64,000 nt of DNA from assembly GCF_003094615.1 (NCBI RefSeq), contig NZ_QDKO01000032.1, positions 124,001 to 188,000 on the forward strand. Direction: 5' to 3'. Shown here in pieces: positions 33,824 to 45,224 of this stretch. Made by a program: the position numbers and the translations under genes. The stretch is from Caulobacter radicis. Its GTDB lineage: Bacteria > Pseudomonadota > Alphaproteobacteria > Caulobacterales > Caulobacteraceae. Within the stretch, counting starts at the first letter, position 1. Every line of letters begins with the position of its first letter. The notes beneath the pieces are model-generated. The model did no database searches, was not told the origin of the DNA, and saw nothing but the letters and a program-made list of their open reading frames with translations.

Positions 33824-34774
33824 GTGGCGAAGAAGTTTTCGGCGGCGTCGGCCGCGGTGTCGGGCTGGGCGCTGATCGGCCGGCGGCCGCTGTCGGTCGT
33901 CGTGTGGAGCGCGGTGATCCTGCTGGGCCTGTTCCTGCCGGCGCTGCTGCTCTTTCTGCCGGTCATCGATCCGTTCGTCGAGATGGTCCGGGCCCTGCCG
34001 CAGGCGCCCGAGGCGCAGGATCCGGAGCTGACGGCGCGGATCATGGCGATGCAGGGCCAGATCAGCCTGATGAACATCGGCATGATGGCCGTGCAGGTGG
34101 TCGCGCCCACCATCGTCACGGCCGCGGCTTTCCGCGTCGTGCTGCGCCCGGAGGAACAGCGGGGTTTCTTCCTGCGCGTCGGCGCGACCGAGGGCTGGAT
34201 GATGCTGGTCACCCTGGTGCTCACCTTCGGCGGCAACATCGCCATCTTCGCGGCCATGGTCCCGGGGGCGCTGCTGGGACTGATCGGTTTCGTGGTCATG
34301 GCGATCGGCGGCGACACCGAGGGCGGCGCCGTCGTCGGGGTGGTGGTCGGCGTGATCGGCGTGATCGTCGGCGAATTGGCGCTGCTGTGGGCCTTCCTGC
34401 GGCTGTCGATGGCCCTGCCGATGACCTTCGCCGAGCGGCGCTTCATGCTGTTCGAATCCTGGGCCCTGACCAAGGGGCAGAGCCTGCGCCTGCTGGGCAT
34501 GCTGCTGCTGATCGGGCTGACCCTGCTGGTGGTGCAGATCGTCGTGGGCGTGGTTGTCATCGTCGCCGCCGCGCTGGTCGCCCCGGGCCTGACCAAGACC
34601 CTGCCGGCGGCGCGCTCGGTGGCCGAGGTGCTGCGCCTGATCTGGCCGGTCCTGGCCGTGGCGCTTCCCCTGGTGGCGATCCTTCAGGCGGTGGTCCAGG
34701 TGGTCTGCGTGACGCCGCTGGCCAGCGTCTACCGGTCGCTGAAGCCCGCCGACGAGGCGCAGGCGGCCGACTGA
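33824..34774 (+). CDS. multi-pass membrane protein, paralogue 1 of 4
   Basis: A 316-aa protein with about six transmembrane helices (VVVWSAVILLGLFLPALLLF, LVTLVLTFGGNIAIFAAMVP, LIGLTLLVVQIVVGVVVIVA). It shares with the next three genes an AFRVVLRP-like segment, the ESWALTKGQSLRLLGM motif and a C-terminal VYRSLKP. No catalytic motif is seen and the function is unknown; it resembles membrane domains annotated near glycerophosphodiester phosphodiesterases. GTG 33824 was chosen since GGGGGT lies 7 nt upstream. Confidence 0.75.
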   Translation: MAKKFSAASAAVSGWALIGRRPLSVVVWSAVILLGLFLPALLLFLPVIDPFVEMVRALPQAPEAQDPELTARIMAMQGQISLMNIGMMAVQVVAPTIVTAAAFRVVLRPEEQRGFFLRVGATEGWMMLVTLVLTFGGNIAIFAAMVPGALLGLIGFVVMAIGGDTEGGAVVGVVVGVIGVIVGELALLWAFLRLSMALPMTFAERRFMLFESWALTKGQSLRLLGMLLLIGLTLLVVQIVVGVVVIVAAALVAPGLTKTLPAARSVAEVLRLIWPVLAVALPLVAILQAVVQVVCVTPLASVYRSLKPADEAQAAD

Positions 34775-34890
34775 CAGCGGCCTTCCCGCCACGGCCGGGC
34801 AAAATCCGCGCGAACCGGCCCGCGACTCGTCGTTTCATGACGCCGCGCGCGCTAGGGTGGCGTCGGCTGTTCTGAAGGATCTGGAAGCAC

Positions 34891-35670
34891 ATGGGCGAGG
34901 CATCGATCGCGATCGGCGCGACGGCGCGAGCCGGCATCGCCGGCGTGACCCACCTCGCGCCGCGCACCTGGGCGGCGCTGGCCGCCGCCTGCCTCGTGGG
35001 CCTGCTGGGCCGCTATCTGGGCGGGGCCTTCGTCCTGCTGGCCGACTTCGTCGCCGCCGCCCTGGCCTACGGGGCCCTCTATCGCGCCGCCTTCGACGGC
35101 CCGGCGGGCCTGGCCGGCCTGCGCTGCGGCCGCGAGGAGGCGCTGATCGCCGCCGTCCAGCTGCTGCTGGGCGTGGTGTTCCTGGTGGTCATCGCCGTGC
35201 TGCTGGTCGTGGTCGGAGCCGTGGCCCTGGGCGTCGCCCGCGCGGCCGCCCCCGGCTTCGACGCCACCTCGTCGGAGGCCTGGCGGGCGGCGCTGTCGGG
35301 ACCGCTGGCCGCCTTCGCCGCCAGCCTCGCGCCGCTGGCCAGCCTGGCGGTCCTGGCCTGGCTGGCCGCGCGCCTGGCCCTGGCGCCGGCCGCCTCGATC
35401 GCCGCCGGCCGCCTGCGGGTGCTCAGCGCCTTCGACTTGACCAAGGGCCGGGCCGGCCTGCTGGTGGCCCTGGGCCTCGTCTTCTACCTGCCCAGCGTGC
35501 TGATCGCCGCCAGCGGCAAGGCGGCCTTCGACGGCGCCGGCGCGTTCCTGGTGCAGGCGGTCGCGGTCGGCCTCTACTATTTCTGTGTCGCTCCCGCCTG
35601 GACGGCGGCCTGCGTCCACGTCTACAGACACGCTCCGAGCTTGGCCGTCGCCGAGCCGTCAGAAGCCTGA
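34891..35670 (+). CDS. multi-pass membrane protein, paralogue 2 of 4
   Basis: A 259-aa Ala/Leu-rich inner-membrane protein with about six helices (WAALAAACLVGLLGRYLGGA, LLLGVVFLVVIAVLLVVVGA, LASLAVLAWLAARLALAPAA). The paralogous landmarks are ALYRAAF, SAFDLTKGRAGLLVALGL and the terminal VHVYRHAP. It is more diverged than the other three. It lies 116 bp after paralogue 1 and 2 bp before paralogue 3, so 2 and 3 are probably co-transcribed. Function unknown. Confidence 0.72.
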   Translation: MGEASIAIGATARAGIAGVTHLAPRTWAALAAACLVGLLGRYLGGAFVLLADFVAAALAYGALYRAAFDGPAGLAGLRCGREEALIAAVQLLLGVVFLVVIAVLLVVVGAVALGVARAAAPGFDATSSEAWRAALSGPLAAFAASLAPLASLAVLAWLAARLALAPAASIAAGRLRVLSAFDLTKGRAGLLVALGLVFYLPSVLIAASGKAAFDGAGAFLVQAVAVGLYYFCVAPAWTAACVHVYRHAPSLAVAEPSEA

Positions 35671-35672
35671 TC

Positions 35673-36530
35673 ATGATCGTCTTGTCGCCCGTCGCCGCCG
35701 CCCTCGAAGGGCCGCGCACCATGCGCCGCCACCCCGTCTCCCTGCTGATCTGGGGCGGGCTGTATCTCGGCTCGCTGATCCTGCTGTCGGTGCTGCTGGT
35801 CGCCGTGTTCGGCGACGAGGTGCGGCGCGACCTGGCCCAGACCCGGTTCACGGCCGACCCGCGCGAGGTGCTGCAGCTGATCTCGCACCTGGGCGGGGCG
35901 ATGGCGCTGATCATCCTGCTGGCCGCCGCCATGAGCGCGGTGCTGGCCGGGGCGATCCTGCGCTCGGTCATGCATCCCGAGCAGAGCCAGGGCGCTTATC
36001 TGCGCCTGGGCGCCGACGAGGTCCGGCTGTTCGTCGTCGCCCTGATCGCCTGGGCCACGGCTCTGTTCGTCACCGCCATTCCCAGCGGCGCCGTGACCCT
36101 GCTGACCGCCACGGTCGCCGGCGCCGGCGCGCGCGGCCTTTCGGCCTGGATCGCCTTCCTTGGCGGCCTGGCGGTGATCGGCCTGTCGATGTGGGTGGGC
36201 GTGCGCCTGTCGCTGCTTTCGCCCCAGACCTTCGCCGAGGGCCGCATCAATGTCCGCGAGTCGTGGGTGCTGACCCATGGCCACTTCTGGGGCCTGCTGG
36301 GCATGTTCGTGCTGAACCTGCTGATGGCGCTGGGCGCGACCATGGCCATGTCGCTGGTCGGCGGCCTGCTGACGGGCGTGATCGCCCTGATCGGCGGCGG
36401 GACCAAGCTGTTCGTGATCCTGGGCCTGCTGGTCAACCTGCTGATCGCGCCGCTGATCGTCACCGTCCAGACGGTGATCCTGACGGCCGGCCCGGCCCGC
36501 GCCTACCGGCAGCTGCATCCTGATATTTGA
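35673..36530 (+). CDS. multi-pass membrane protein, paralogue 3 of 4
   Basis: A 285-aa membrane protein. Landmarks are AILRSVMHPEQSQGAYLRLG, ADEVRLFVVALIAW, RESWVLTHGHFWGLLGMFVL and the terminal ARAYRQLHP. The YLRLGADE block is shared with paralogue 4 and the LTHG motif replaces LTKG. About six transmembrane helices are visible. The start is 2 bp after the previous stop. No enzymatic motif is seen. Confidence 0.75.
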   Translation: MIVLSPVAAALEGPRTMRRHPVSLLIWGGLYLGSLILLSVLLVAVFGDEVRRDLAQTRFTADPREVLQLISHLGGAMALIILLAAAMSAVLAGAILRSVMHPEQSQGAYLRLGADEVRLFVVALIAWATALFVTAIPSGAVTLLTATVAGAGARGLSAWIAFLGGLAVIGLSMWVGVRLSLLSPQTFAEGRINVRESWVLTHGHFWGLLGMFVLNLLMALGATMAMSLVGGLLTGVIALIGGGTKLFVILGLLVNLLIAPLIVTVQTVILTAGPARAYRQLHPDI

Positions 36531-36598
36531 ACCCGGGTCTGTCGTTCTCGCCCGAAGCTTGTTACCCCTGGCGTCACTAGGGTTTGCAAGGGGCTAAG

Positions 36599-37519
36599 AT
36601 GAAGACCTTCTCGGCGACGGACGCGGCCATTTCCGGCTTCGGTATCGTGCGCGAGCATCCCAAGGCCGTGGGGGCCTGGGTGCTGATCTCGACCATCGTG
36701 TCGGCCGTGGTGGCGGTGATCACCGTGGGCCTGTTCGGCCCGCAGTTGGAAGCCTTCGCCAATCTCAGCCAGACCAACGCCCAGCCCGACCCGGCCGAAA
36801 CCCTGCGGATGATGGGCGGGCTGGTCCCGGCCATGGCGTGCTCGATGGTCTACAGCATCGCCTTCTATTCGGTGCTGATGGCGGCCATCTATCGCGCGAC
36901 GCTGCGCCCGGCCGACAACGACAAGGCCTATCTGCGCTTCGGCGCCGACGAGCTGCGCCAGGCCGGCGTGTCCATCCTGATGGTCCTGCTGTTCTTCGCC
37001 GGCTATATCGGCATCGTCCTGGGCGTGGCCGTGGTCATCGGCATCCTGGCGGCGGTGTCCAAGCCGGTCGGCGGCCTGGCGGCCATCGTGCTCGTTCCCG
37101 TCGGCCTGGGCGCGCTGATCTATTTCGCCGTCCGCCTGTCGCTGGCCAACGTGCTGACCTTCGCCAAGGGCAAGATCGACATCTTCGGCTCCATGGCCCT
37201 GACCAAGGGGCGCTTCTGGCCGATGTTCGGCGCCTATGTCGTGGCGACCATCCTGGCCGTCGTGGTCTACCTGCTGCTGTTCCTGATCGTGACCCTGCTG
37301 GGCGGGGCGCTCAGCGGTTTCAACATGGAGACCCTGGGCACGCTGATGCAGTCGCAGACCACGTCGCTGGAAAGCCTGATGACGCCCACGGGCATCCTCA
37401 GCCTCGCCGTCGGCGGCCTGATCGCCGTGCTGACCAGCGTGACGATCTACACGCCCTCGGCCTTTATCTATCGCCAGATCGCCGTCGACGTGGAAAGCGC
37501 CAGCGACACCTTCGCCTGA
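36599..37519 (+). CDS. multi-pass membrane protein, paralogue 4 of 4
   Basis: A 306-aa membrane protein with GFGIVREHPKAVGAWVLIST at the N-terminus, AIYRATLRPADNDKAYLRFG, ADELRQAGVSILMVLLFFAG, FGSMALTKGRFWPMFGAYVV and a C-terminal PSAFIYRQI. It matches paralogue 3 best. ATG 36599 follows AAGGGG at 6-nt spacing. The gene ends before a bidirectional terminator shared with uvrA. Function unknown; the family may form a membrane complex, but this is inference. Confidence 0.75.
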   Translation: MKTFSATDAAISGFGIVREHPKAVGAWVLISTIVSAVVAVITVGLFGPQLEAFANLSQTNAQPDPAETLRMMGGLVPAMACSMVYSIAFYSVLMAAIYRATLRPADNDKAYLRFGADELRQAGVSILMVLLFFAGYIGIVLGVAVVIGILAAVSKPVGGLAAIVLVPVGLGALIYFAVRLSLANVLTFAKGKIDIFGSMALTKGRFWPMFGAYVVATILAVVVYLLLFLIVTLLGGALSGFNMETLGTLMQSQTTSLESLMTPTGILSLAVGGLIAVLTSVTIYTPSAFIYRQIAVDVESASDTFA

Positions 37520-37540
37520 GCCATCCGGAACAGCGCAACG

Positions 37541-37577
37541 AAAAAGGCCGGCGGAGCGATCCGCCGGCCTTTCTTGT
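37541..37577. terminator. bidirectional intrinsic terminator between paralogue 4 and uvrA
   Basis: AGGCCGGCGGA (37545-37555) pairs with TCCGCCGGCCT (37560-37570) around a GCGA loop. It is preceded by AAAAA and followed by TTCTTGTTT, giving T-tracts on both strands for the convergent genes. Confidence 0.85.
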
Positions 37578-37595
37578 TTCCGAGCCGCCGGCGCG

Positions 37596-40505
<2,910 letters not shown>

Positions 40506-40597
40506 GGTGTCCGGAACGCTCGAAGGTCGGATTGGGAGCCGCGTGGGGAGCGCGGCGCAGCGGCTATATGTAGGGTTCTGGCGCGGCATTAACACAA

Positions 40598-40612
40598 GAA
40601 CAAGATGCGAAC
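40598..40612 (-). promoter_or_regulatory. LexA/SOS box, GTTC-N7-GTTC
   Basis: On the minus strand GTTC-GCATCTT-GTTC exactly matches the alphaproteobacterial SOS box, 93 bp upstream of the uvrA start. The divergent gene at 40763 starts 151 bp away on the other side and could share control. Confidence 0.85.
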
Positions 40613-40762
40613 AAATGCCGCAGCCATCCTGCTGCCAATCCTGCTGACACCAGATGTCAGCATGCGAGGCCGCCAAGGACCCAAAACGGGCGCCGCGCGG
40701 TCGAATTTCGGACGCCATCGAAGCGTGAGCATTCGCCGTCGGGCAATCTTAGATGGCGGGCG

Positions 40763-41416
40763 ATGGGGCGGGTGCGGACGGGCGCTGGACGATGGGCGAT
40801 CGCGGTCCCTGCGGGTGTGGCCGCGAACCTGCTGCTGATCGGCCTGCTGTCGCTGGTCGAGCGCACTTCGCCACCGGCCGAGATCCCGCCCATGCTGTTC
40901 GAGATCGACAGGCTGGAGGACGAGCCGCCTCCCGCCGAAAAGCGCGCGCCGGCCAAGGCGTCGTCTTCCGCCCTGTCGCGCGAGGCGTCTTCGTCGCAAG
41001 TCATGACCGCGCCTGGCCCGGTCGGCGTATCCGGAGATGGCGAGGCCGCTCCCGCCGTCGGGCCCTCCGCTCAGGTCATCGACCCGGCGTGGAAGGTCGA
41101 TCCCAAGGCCGTCGACCGCTGGAAGCTGACCGAGGGCAATCCGGACTTCCGCTGGGGCCGCTATCATCGCGCCTGCAAGGGGTTGTCGAGCGAGCACCTG
41201 ACCGACGAGGAGAAGGACAAGTGCTGGGGCGGTTTCGCTGACAAGATTCCGAAGGAGAACGCCGAGCCTGGCCCTCGCAAGCCGCCGAAGTTCGTGCCGC
41301 GCGGTCTTCCCCCGCCGCCCCCTCCCTATGCCGAGGAGGCCCGCAAGCAGTCGCGCTGCCGGGCCTATCGTGACGGCCGGGCCAGCCAGCCGCGTCTGCG
41401 CGACGGCCTGTGCTGA
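40763..41416 (+). CDS. membrane-anchored proline-rich protein of unknown function
   Basis: A 217-aa protein with one N-terminal transmembrane helix (WAIAVPAGVAANLLLIGLLS) followed by a Pro/Ala/Ser-rich region (EIPPMLFEIDRLEDEPPPAE) and a C-terminal Cys-containing part (RWGRYHRACKGLSSEHLTDE, KCWGG, PRGLPPPPPPYAEEARKQSR). The layout resembles TonB-like periplasm-spanning proteins but lacks a recognisable TonB C-terminal domain. Four Cys residues are present. It is divergent from uvrA. Function unknown; the ribosome-binding site is weak. Confidence 0.65.
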   Translation: MGRVRTGAGRWAIAVPAGVAANLLLIGLLSLVERTSPPAEIPPMLFEIDRLEDEPPPAEKRAPAKASSSALSREASSSQVMTAPGPVGVSGDGEAAPAVGPSAQVIDPAWKVDPKAVDRWKLTEGNPDFRWGRYHRACKGLSSEHLTDEEKDKCWGGFADKIPKENAEPGPRKPPKFVPRGLPPPPPPYAEEARKQSRCRAYRDGRASQPRLRDGLC

Positions 41417-41476
41417 CGCTTGCCCAGCGACCTCGCAGCCTCTACATCCGCCGTTCTACCCATGATGGAGGCCGCC

Positions 41477-41593
41477 ATGATCAGCCAGACGGAAGACCGC
41501 TTCGTCCTTCCCGTTTCCCTGTTCGTGGTTTCCCATGCCTGCCCCCAATTCGTCCTACGTCACTCTGGACTGCGTTTCCGCCGCGGCGCCTGA
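41477..41593 (+). other. possible short upstream ORF overlapping the ABC-F start
   Basis: A 38-codon ORF (MISQTEDRFVLPVSLFVVSH...) starts 4 nt after GGAGG and ends 58 bp inside the ABC-F gene in another frame. The ABC-F ATG has no clear ribosome-binding site, so coupling or leader control is conceivable. Chance occurrence in GC-rich DNA is also plausible. Confidence 0.25.
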
Positions 41594-43127
41594 CGGCCGC
41601 GTCCTCTTCGAAAACCTGAACCTGTCGGTCGGCGCCGAGCGCGTCGGCCTGGTCGGTCGCAACGGCGCGGGCAAGTCGACCCTGCTGGCGCTGATCGCGG
41701 GGCTGCGAGCGCCCCTGGCCGGCGCGGTCGCGCGCACGGGAACGATCAGCGTGCTCGACCAGACGCCTGATCTGCCGGACGGCGCGATCCTGGCCGACCG
41801 CCTGGGCGTGGGTGAAGCCTGGCGGCGGCTGTCGCGTATCGAGGCGGGGCAGGGCGACGACGCCGACTTCGCCGAGGCCGACTGGACCCTGCCGTCGCGA
41901 CTGGACGAGGCGCTGGCCGAGGTCGGCCTTGCGGGCCTGGATCCCGACCGGCCGGCCGCGGCGCTCAGCGGCGGCCAGCAGACCCGCGCGGGCCTCGCCG
42001 CCCTGCTGCTGGCCGCGCCCGACCTGATCCTGCTCGACGAGCCGACCAACCACCTGGACGCTGGGGCGCGTGAGCTGGTCGCGCAGGTGCTGGCGCGGTG
42101 GAAGGGCGGGGCGATCGTCGCCAGCCACGACCGGTCCCTGCTGCGGGGCATGGACCGCATCGTCGAGATCTCCAGCCTGGGCGCTGCCAGCTACGGCGGC
42201 GGCTACGACCTCTATGCCGAGCGCAAGGCGGCCGAGGTCGAGGCGGCCGGCCGCGCCCTGGAGAGCGCCGAGCGCGACGAGCGCCGCGCCGCCCGCGAAG
42301 CTCAGGCCGCCGTCGAGCGCAAGGCCCGCCGCGACGCCGCCGGCAAGCGCTTCGCGGCCAAGGGCAGCGAGCCGAAGATCCTGCTCGGGGCCCGGGCCGA
42401 GCGGGCCGAGAACACCGGCGGCAAGGAGCGGCGGCTGGCCGAGCGCCTCCAGACCAGCGCCCGCGGGGCGGTGGAGACGGCGCAGGCCCGCGTCGAGCGC
42501 GCCCGGACCCTGGGCTTCGACCTGCCGCCCACCGGCCTGCCGGCGGGCAAGCTGGTGCTGGCCATGGAGGATGTCGCCTTTGCCTGGCCCGGCGGGCCGC
42601 CGGCGTTGGCGGGCGTCGCCCTTCGTATCGCCGGACCCGAGCGCGTGGCCGTGCGCGGCCCCAACGGCGCCGGCAAGTCGACGTTGCTGAACCTGGCCGC
42701 CGGCGTGCTGACGCCGACGGCGGGGACGGTGACGCGCGGCGTCCCGGCGGTGATGCTCGACCAGTCGCTGGCGATCCTGGGCGACGACGAGACGCTATTG
42801 CAGGCCTTCCTGCGCCTGCACCCCAGCGCCGATCGCAATCTGGCCCAGGCGGCTCTTGCCCGCTTCCTGTTCCGCAACAGCGCCGCCGACCGGCTGGCCG
42901 GCGCCTTGAGCGGCGGCGAGCGCCTGCGCGCGGCCCTGGCCTGCGTGCTGGCCGGCCCGACCCCGCCGCAGCTGCTGATCCTGGACGAGCCGACCAACCA
43001 CCTGGATCTGGACTCGGTGGCGGCCGTCGAGGCGGCGCTGGCCGGCTACGACGGCGCGCTGCTGGTCGTCAGCCACGACGAGGATTTCCTGGACGGGATC
43101 GGCGTGGAGCGGGCGGTGGGGCTCTAA
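41535..43127 (+). CDS. ABC-F family ATPase
   Basis: A 530-aa soluble protein with two ABC domains and no membrane segment. Domain 1: Walker A GLVGRNGAGKSTLLALIAGL (about residues 38-57), signature ALSGGQQTRAGLAALLL, Walker B LILLDEPTNHLD. The linker (residues ~215-320) is charged and helical. Domain 2: VRGPNGAGKSTLLNLAAGVL, ALSGGERLRAALACVL, LLILDEPTNHLDLDSV. ABC-F proteins act on ribosomes in translation or antibiotic protection; which subfamily is unclear. No Shine-Dalgarno precedes the ATG, and its stop lies at the edge of a REP-like repeat. Confidence 0.9.
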   Translation: MPAPNSSYVTLDCVSAAAPDGRVLFENLNLSVGAERVGLVGRNGAGKSTLLALIAGLRAPLAGAVARTGTISVLDQTPDLPDGAILADRLGVGEAWRRLSRIEAGQGDDADFAEADWTLPSRLDEALAEVGLAGLDPDRPAAALSGGQQTRAGLAALLLAAPDLILLDEPTNHLDAGARELVAQVLARWKGGAIVASHDRSLLRGMDRIVEISSLGAASYGGGYDLYAERKAAEVEAAGRALESAERDERRAAREAQAAVERKARRDAAGKRFAAKGSEPKILLGARAERAENTGGKERRLAERLQTSARGAVETAQARVERARTLGFDLPPTGLPAGKLVLAMEDVAFAWPGGPPALAGVALRIAGPERVAVRGPNGAGKSTLLNLAAGVLTPTAGTVTRGVPAVMLDQSLAILGDDETLLQAFLRLHPSADRNLAQAALARFLFRNSAADRLAGALSGGERLRAALACVLAGPTPPQLLILDEPTNHLDLDSVAAVEAALAGYDGALLVVSHDEDFLDGIGVERAVGL

Positions 43128-43262
43128 GATCCTCCCCCTAAAGGGGGAGGTGGCCCGGAGGGCCGGAGGGGGAAGTCGCTGCTGACGTTAAGGCGGTTTC
43201 TGGCTCGCAGGCCACATCCCCCTCCGTCGGCTTCGCCAACACCTCCCCCTTCAGGGGGAGGG
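43127..43262. repeat. paired inverted REP-like repeat after the ABC-F gene
   Basis: The arms at 43127-43175 and 43213-43262 carry AGATCCTCCCCCTAAAGGGG and ACCTCCCCCTTCAGGGGGAG in opposite orientation. It is the same family as at 11283-11405. It fills the gap between the convergent ABC-F and deoxyribosyltransferase-like genes. Confidence 0.9.
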
Positions 43263-43793
43263 CTATTTCCCAACCCGCGCCTTCACCTCGGCGATCAGGG
43301 CGTCCAGGCTCTCCACCTGCTTGACCCCATACTTCTGCGCGGTGATGTCGACATTGCCCTTGCGCCAGAAGCCCTCGGGACACAGCACCACCAGCTTTCC
43401 GGTACGGGCGTGCAGGCCCATCTCCAGCAGGCTGATCGGGGCCTGCGAGCCGGGCGTCAGGTAGAGGACGATCACGTCGGCGCTTTCCAGCGCGGCCAGC
43501 TCCCATTCCACCTGGCGACGGAATTCGGGCTCGTCGGCGACCGGCTTCCAGGCCGGGTTCCAGTCCGGACGGCGCGGGTTGAGGATCACCACGTCCTGGT
43601 CGGCCAGGGCGGCGATCATCTGGGCCTGCCAGTCGACGGCCTTGCCCATGTCGATGCTGCCGCCCAGGAACACGCGCGGCTTGTCGTGCGCGGCGGGCAG
43701 CGGCTCGGGCGAGGTCACCACGGTGGGGGCGGCCAGGGCGGCGGTCGTCATGGCGAGACTCAGGGCGGCGGTGAGGACGGCGGCGCGGATCAT
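43263..43793 (-). CDS. secreted nucleoside 2-deoxyribosyltransferase-like protein
   Basis: A 176-aa protein with a signal peptide ([20 protein letters not shown]). The mature domain resembles the nucleoside 2-deoxyribosyltransferase-like fold: [51 protein letters not shown] with a candidate catalytic Glu, [19 protein letters not shown] and [16 protein letters not shown]. Such domains cleave or transfer N-glycosidic bonds or bind nucleotides and are normally cytosolic, so export is odd. Substrate unknown. Confidence 0.82.
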   Translation of the reverse strand: MIRAAVLTAALSLAMTTAALAAPTVVTSPEPLPAAHDKPRVFLGGSIDMGKAVDWQAQMIAALADQDVVILNPRRPDWNPAWKPVADEPEFRRQVEWELAALESADVIVLYLTPGSQAPISLLEMGLHARTGKLVVLCPEGFWRKGNVDITAQKYGVKQVESLDALIAEVKARVGK

Positions 43794-43865
43794 GGCGCGG
43801 TTCTACGCCGGGCGCACGCGGGCGGCCACGAAACTCGGCGGAACGCTGATTTCAGGAGGGAGTAG

Positions 43866-43955
43866 TGGCGGTGAGAGAGGGATTCGAACCCTCGATAGAG
43901 TTTCCCCTATACACGCGTTCCAGGCGTGCGCCTTCAACCACTCGGCCACCTCACC
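43866..43955 (-). tRNA. tRNA-Ser (anticodon GGA)
   Basis: A 90-nt class II tRNA read on the minus strand. The acceptor stem is GGTGAGG with TCTCACC plus encoded CCA, the D-arm GCCGAGTGGTTGAAGGC, the anticodon loop CTGGAAC giving GGA, a long variable arm (TATAGGGGAAACTCTATC region), and the T-arm GGGTTCGAATCCC. The long variable arm and GGA anticodon identify a serine tRNA decoding UCC/UCU. No integrase or displaced att copy was seen beside it. Confidence 0.97.
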
Positions 43956-44112
43956 AGCGCACTCGGGTCGGGGGCGGTTGAGACCCCCGGCGCGGGAAGG
44001 GGCGCAATATACTCAGGCAGCGACTCGTAGCAAGCGCCGTTACGGGATGAAAACGACGCTGCGACGACTTATATCGGCGGGCAAGGAACTCCCGCCTCCG
44101 AAAGGCCCCGCC

Positions 44113-44763
44113 ATGCTGTTCAAGAAGTCCCTCGAGATGCCGACCGTCGACACCGCCCTGCCCGGGCGCGAGGCGGCTATCCCGACCGCGCAGACCCACT
44201 TCGTCAACGGCGCCCAGCTGAAGGGCCCCTATGCCGACGGCCTGGAGACGGCCGTGTTCGCCATGGGCTGCTTCTGGGGCGTCGAGCGCGTGTTCTGGAA
44301 GGTCCCGGGCGTGCTGGTCACCGCCGCCGGCTACGCCGCGGGCATCACGCCCAACCCGACCTATGAGGAAGTCTGCTCGGGCCGCACCGGCCACACCGAG
44401 GTCGTGCTGGTGGTGTTCGACCCCAAGGTCGTCACCTACGAGGCCCTGCTGAAGGTGTTCTGGGAGAATCACGACCCGACCCAGGGCATGCGCCAGGGCA
44501 ACGACATCGGCACCCAGTATCGTTCGGGCATCTACGCCACCAACGACGCCCAGGCCGCCGCCGCCGCCGCCTCGAAGGAGGCCTATCAGGTCGCTCTGTC
44601 CGACAAGGGCCTGGGCGACATCACCACCGAGATCTCGGTCGCCGGTCCGTTCTACTTCGCCGAGGACTATCACCAGCAGTACCTGGCCAAGAACCCGGGC
44701 GGCTATTGCGGCATCGGCGGCACCGGCGTGACCTGCCCGATCGGCGTGGGCGTCGAGGCCTGA
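44113..44763 (+). CDS. msrA: peptide-methionine (S)-S-oxide reductase
   Basis: A 216-aa MsrA. The catalytic [14 protein letters not shown] has Cys at residue 53. [40 protein letters not shown] and YRSGIY follow, and the C-terminal [17 protein letters not shown] supplies candidate resolving cysteines. It reduces methionine-S-sulfoxide in proteins and free methionine, using thioredoxin. The N-terminal 40 residues precede the core as in other long MsrA forms. The stop overlaps the next ATG as TGATG. Confidence 0.95.
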   Translation: MLFKKSLEMPTVDTALPGREAAIPTAQTHFVNGAQLKGPYADGLETAVFAMGCFWGVERVFWKVPGVLVTAAGYAAGITPNPTYEEVCSGRTGHTEVVLVVFDPKVVTYEALLKVFWENHDPTQGMRQGNDIGTQYRSGIYATNDAQAAAAAASKEAYQVALSDKGLGDITTEISVAGPFYFAEDYHQQYLAKNPGGYCGIGGTGVTCPIGVGVEA

Positions 44764-45110
44764 TGAGCCCCGAGGCCTTCCACGCCGCCGCCATGGCGCT
44801 GCCCGGCGCCACCATGACCGTCCAGTGGGGCGACGACCAGGTCTATAAGGTCGGCGACAAGATGTTCGCCGTCATGGGACCGGGCGCCGCCCAGGGCGGG
44901 GTGTCGTTCAAGGCCTCGGACGTCGCCTTCGAGGTGCTGACGGAAACGGGGCGGGCGATTCCCGCCCCGTACCTGGCTCGCGCCAAATGGGTGAAGCTCG
45001 ACGACCTGGCGTCCTTCGACGACGCCGAGGTCGCCGACTGGCTGAAGACGGCCCACGCGCTGGTCGCGGCCAAGCTGACGAAGAAGGCGCGGGCGCAGCT
45101 GGGGCTTTAA
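44763..45110 (+). CDS. MmcQ/YjbR family protein
   Basis: A 115-aa YjbR-fold protein: [64 protein letters not shown] and [16 protein letters not shown]. Members are small cytosolic proteins with a CyaY-like or DNA-binding-like fold; no precise role is established. It is translationally coupled to msrA through TGATG, so an oxidative-stress operon is plausible but inferred. Confidence 0.88.
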   Translation: MSPEAFHAAAMALPGATMTVQWGDDQVYKVGDKMFAVMGPGAAQGGVSFKASDVAFEVLTETGRAIPAPYLARAKWVKLDDLASFDDAEVADWLKTAHALVAAKLTKKARAQLGL

Positions 45111-45116
45111 GGCCGT

Positions 45117-45224
45117 GCGTCCTTCGAGGCCCGCTGCGCGGGCGCCGAAGGATGAGGAATTCAGAGCAATGCGGTCCTTATCCTGAGGTGCGACCCGAAG
45201 GGGAGCCTCGAAGTACGCAAGGAC
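45117..45224. repeat. paired inverted REP-like repeat between convergent genes
   Basis: The arms at 45117-45158 and 45173-45224 carry CGTCCTTCGAGGC and GCCTCGAAGTACGCAAGGAC related ends with GGATGAGG/CCTGAGG inner parts. It fills the gap between the yjbR-type and DUF599 genes. Confidence 0.75.

Noticed and set aside
43866-43955. tRNA-Ser as a possible integration site
   Set aside because: No integrase, no duplicated 3' tRNA end and no foreign-looking block on either side.
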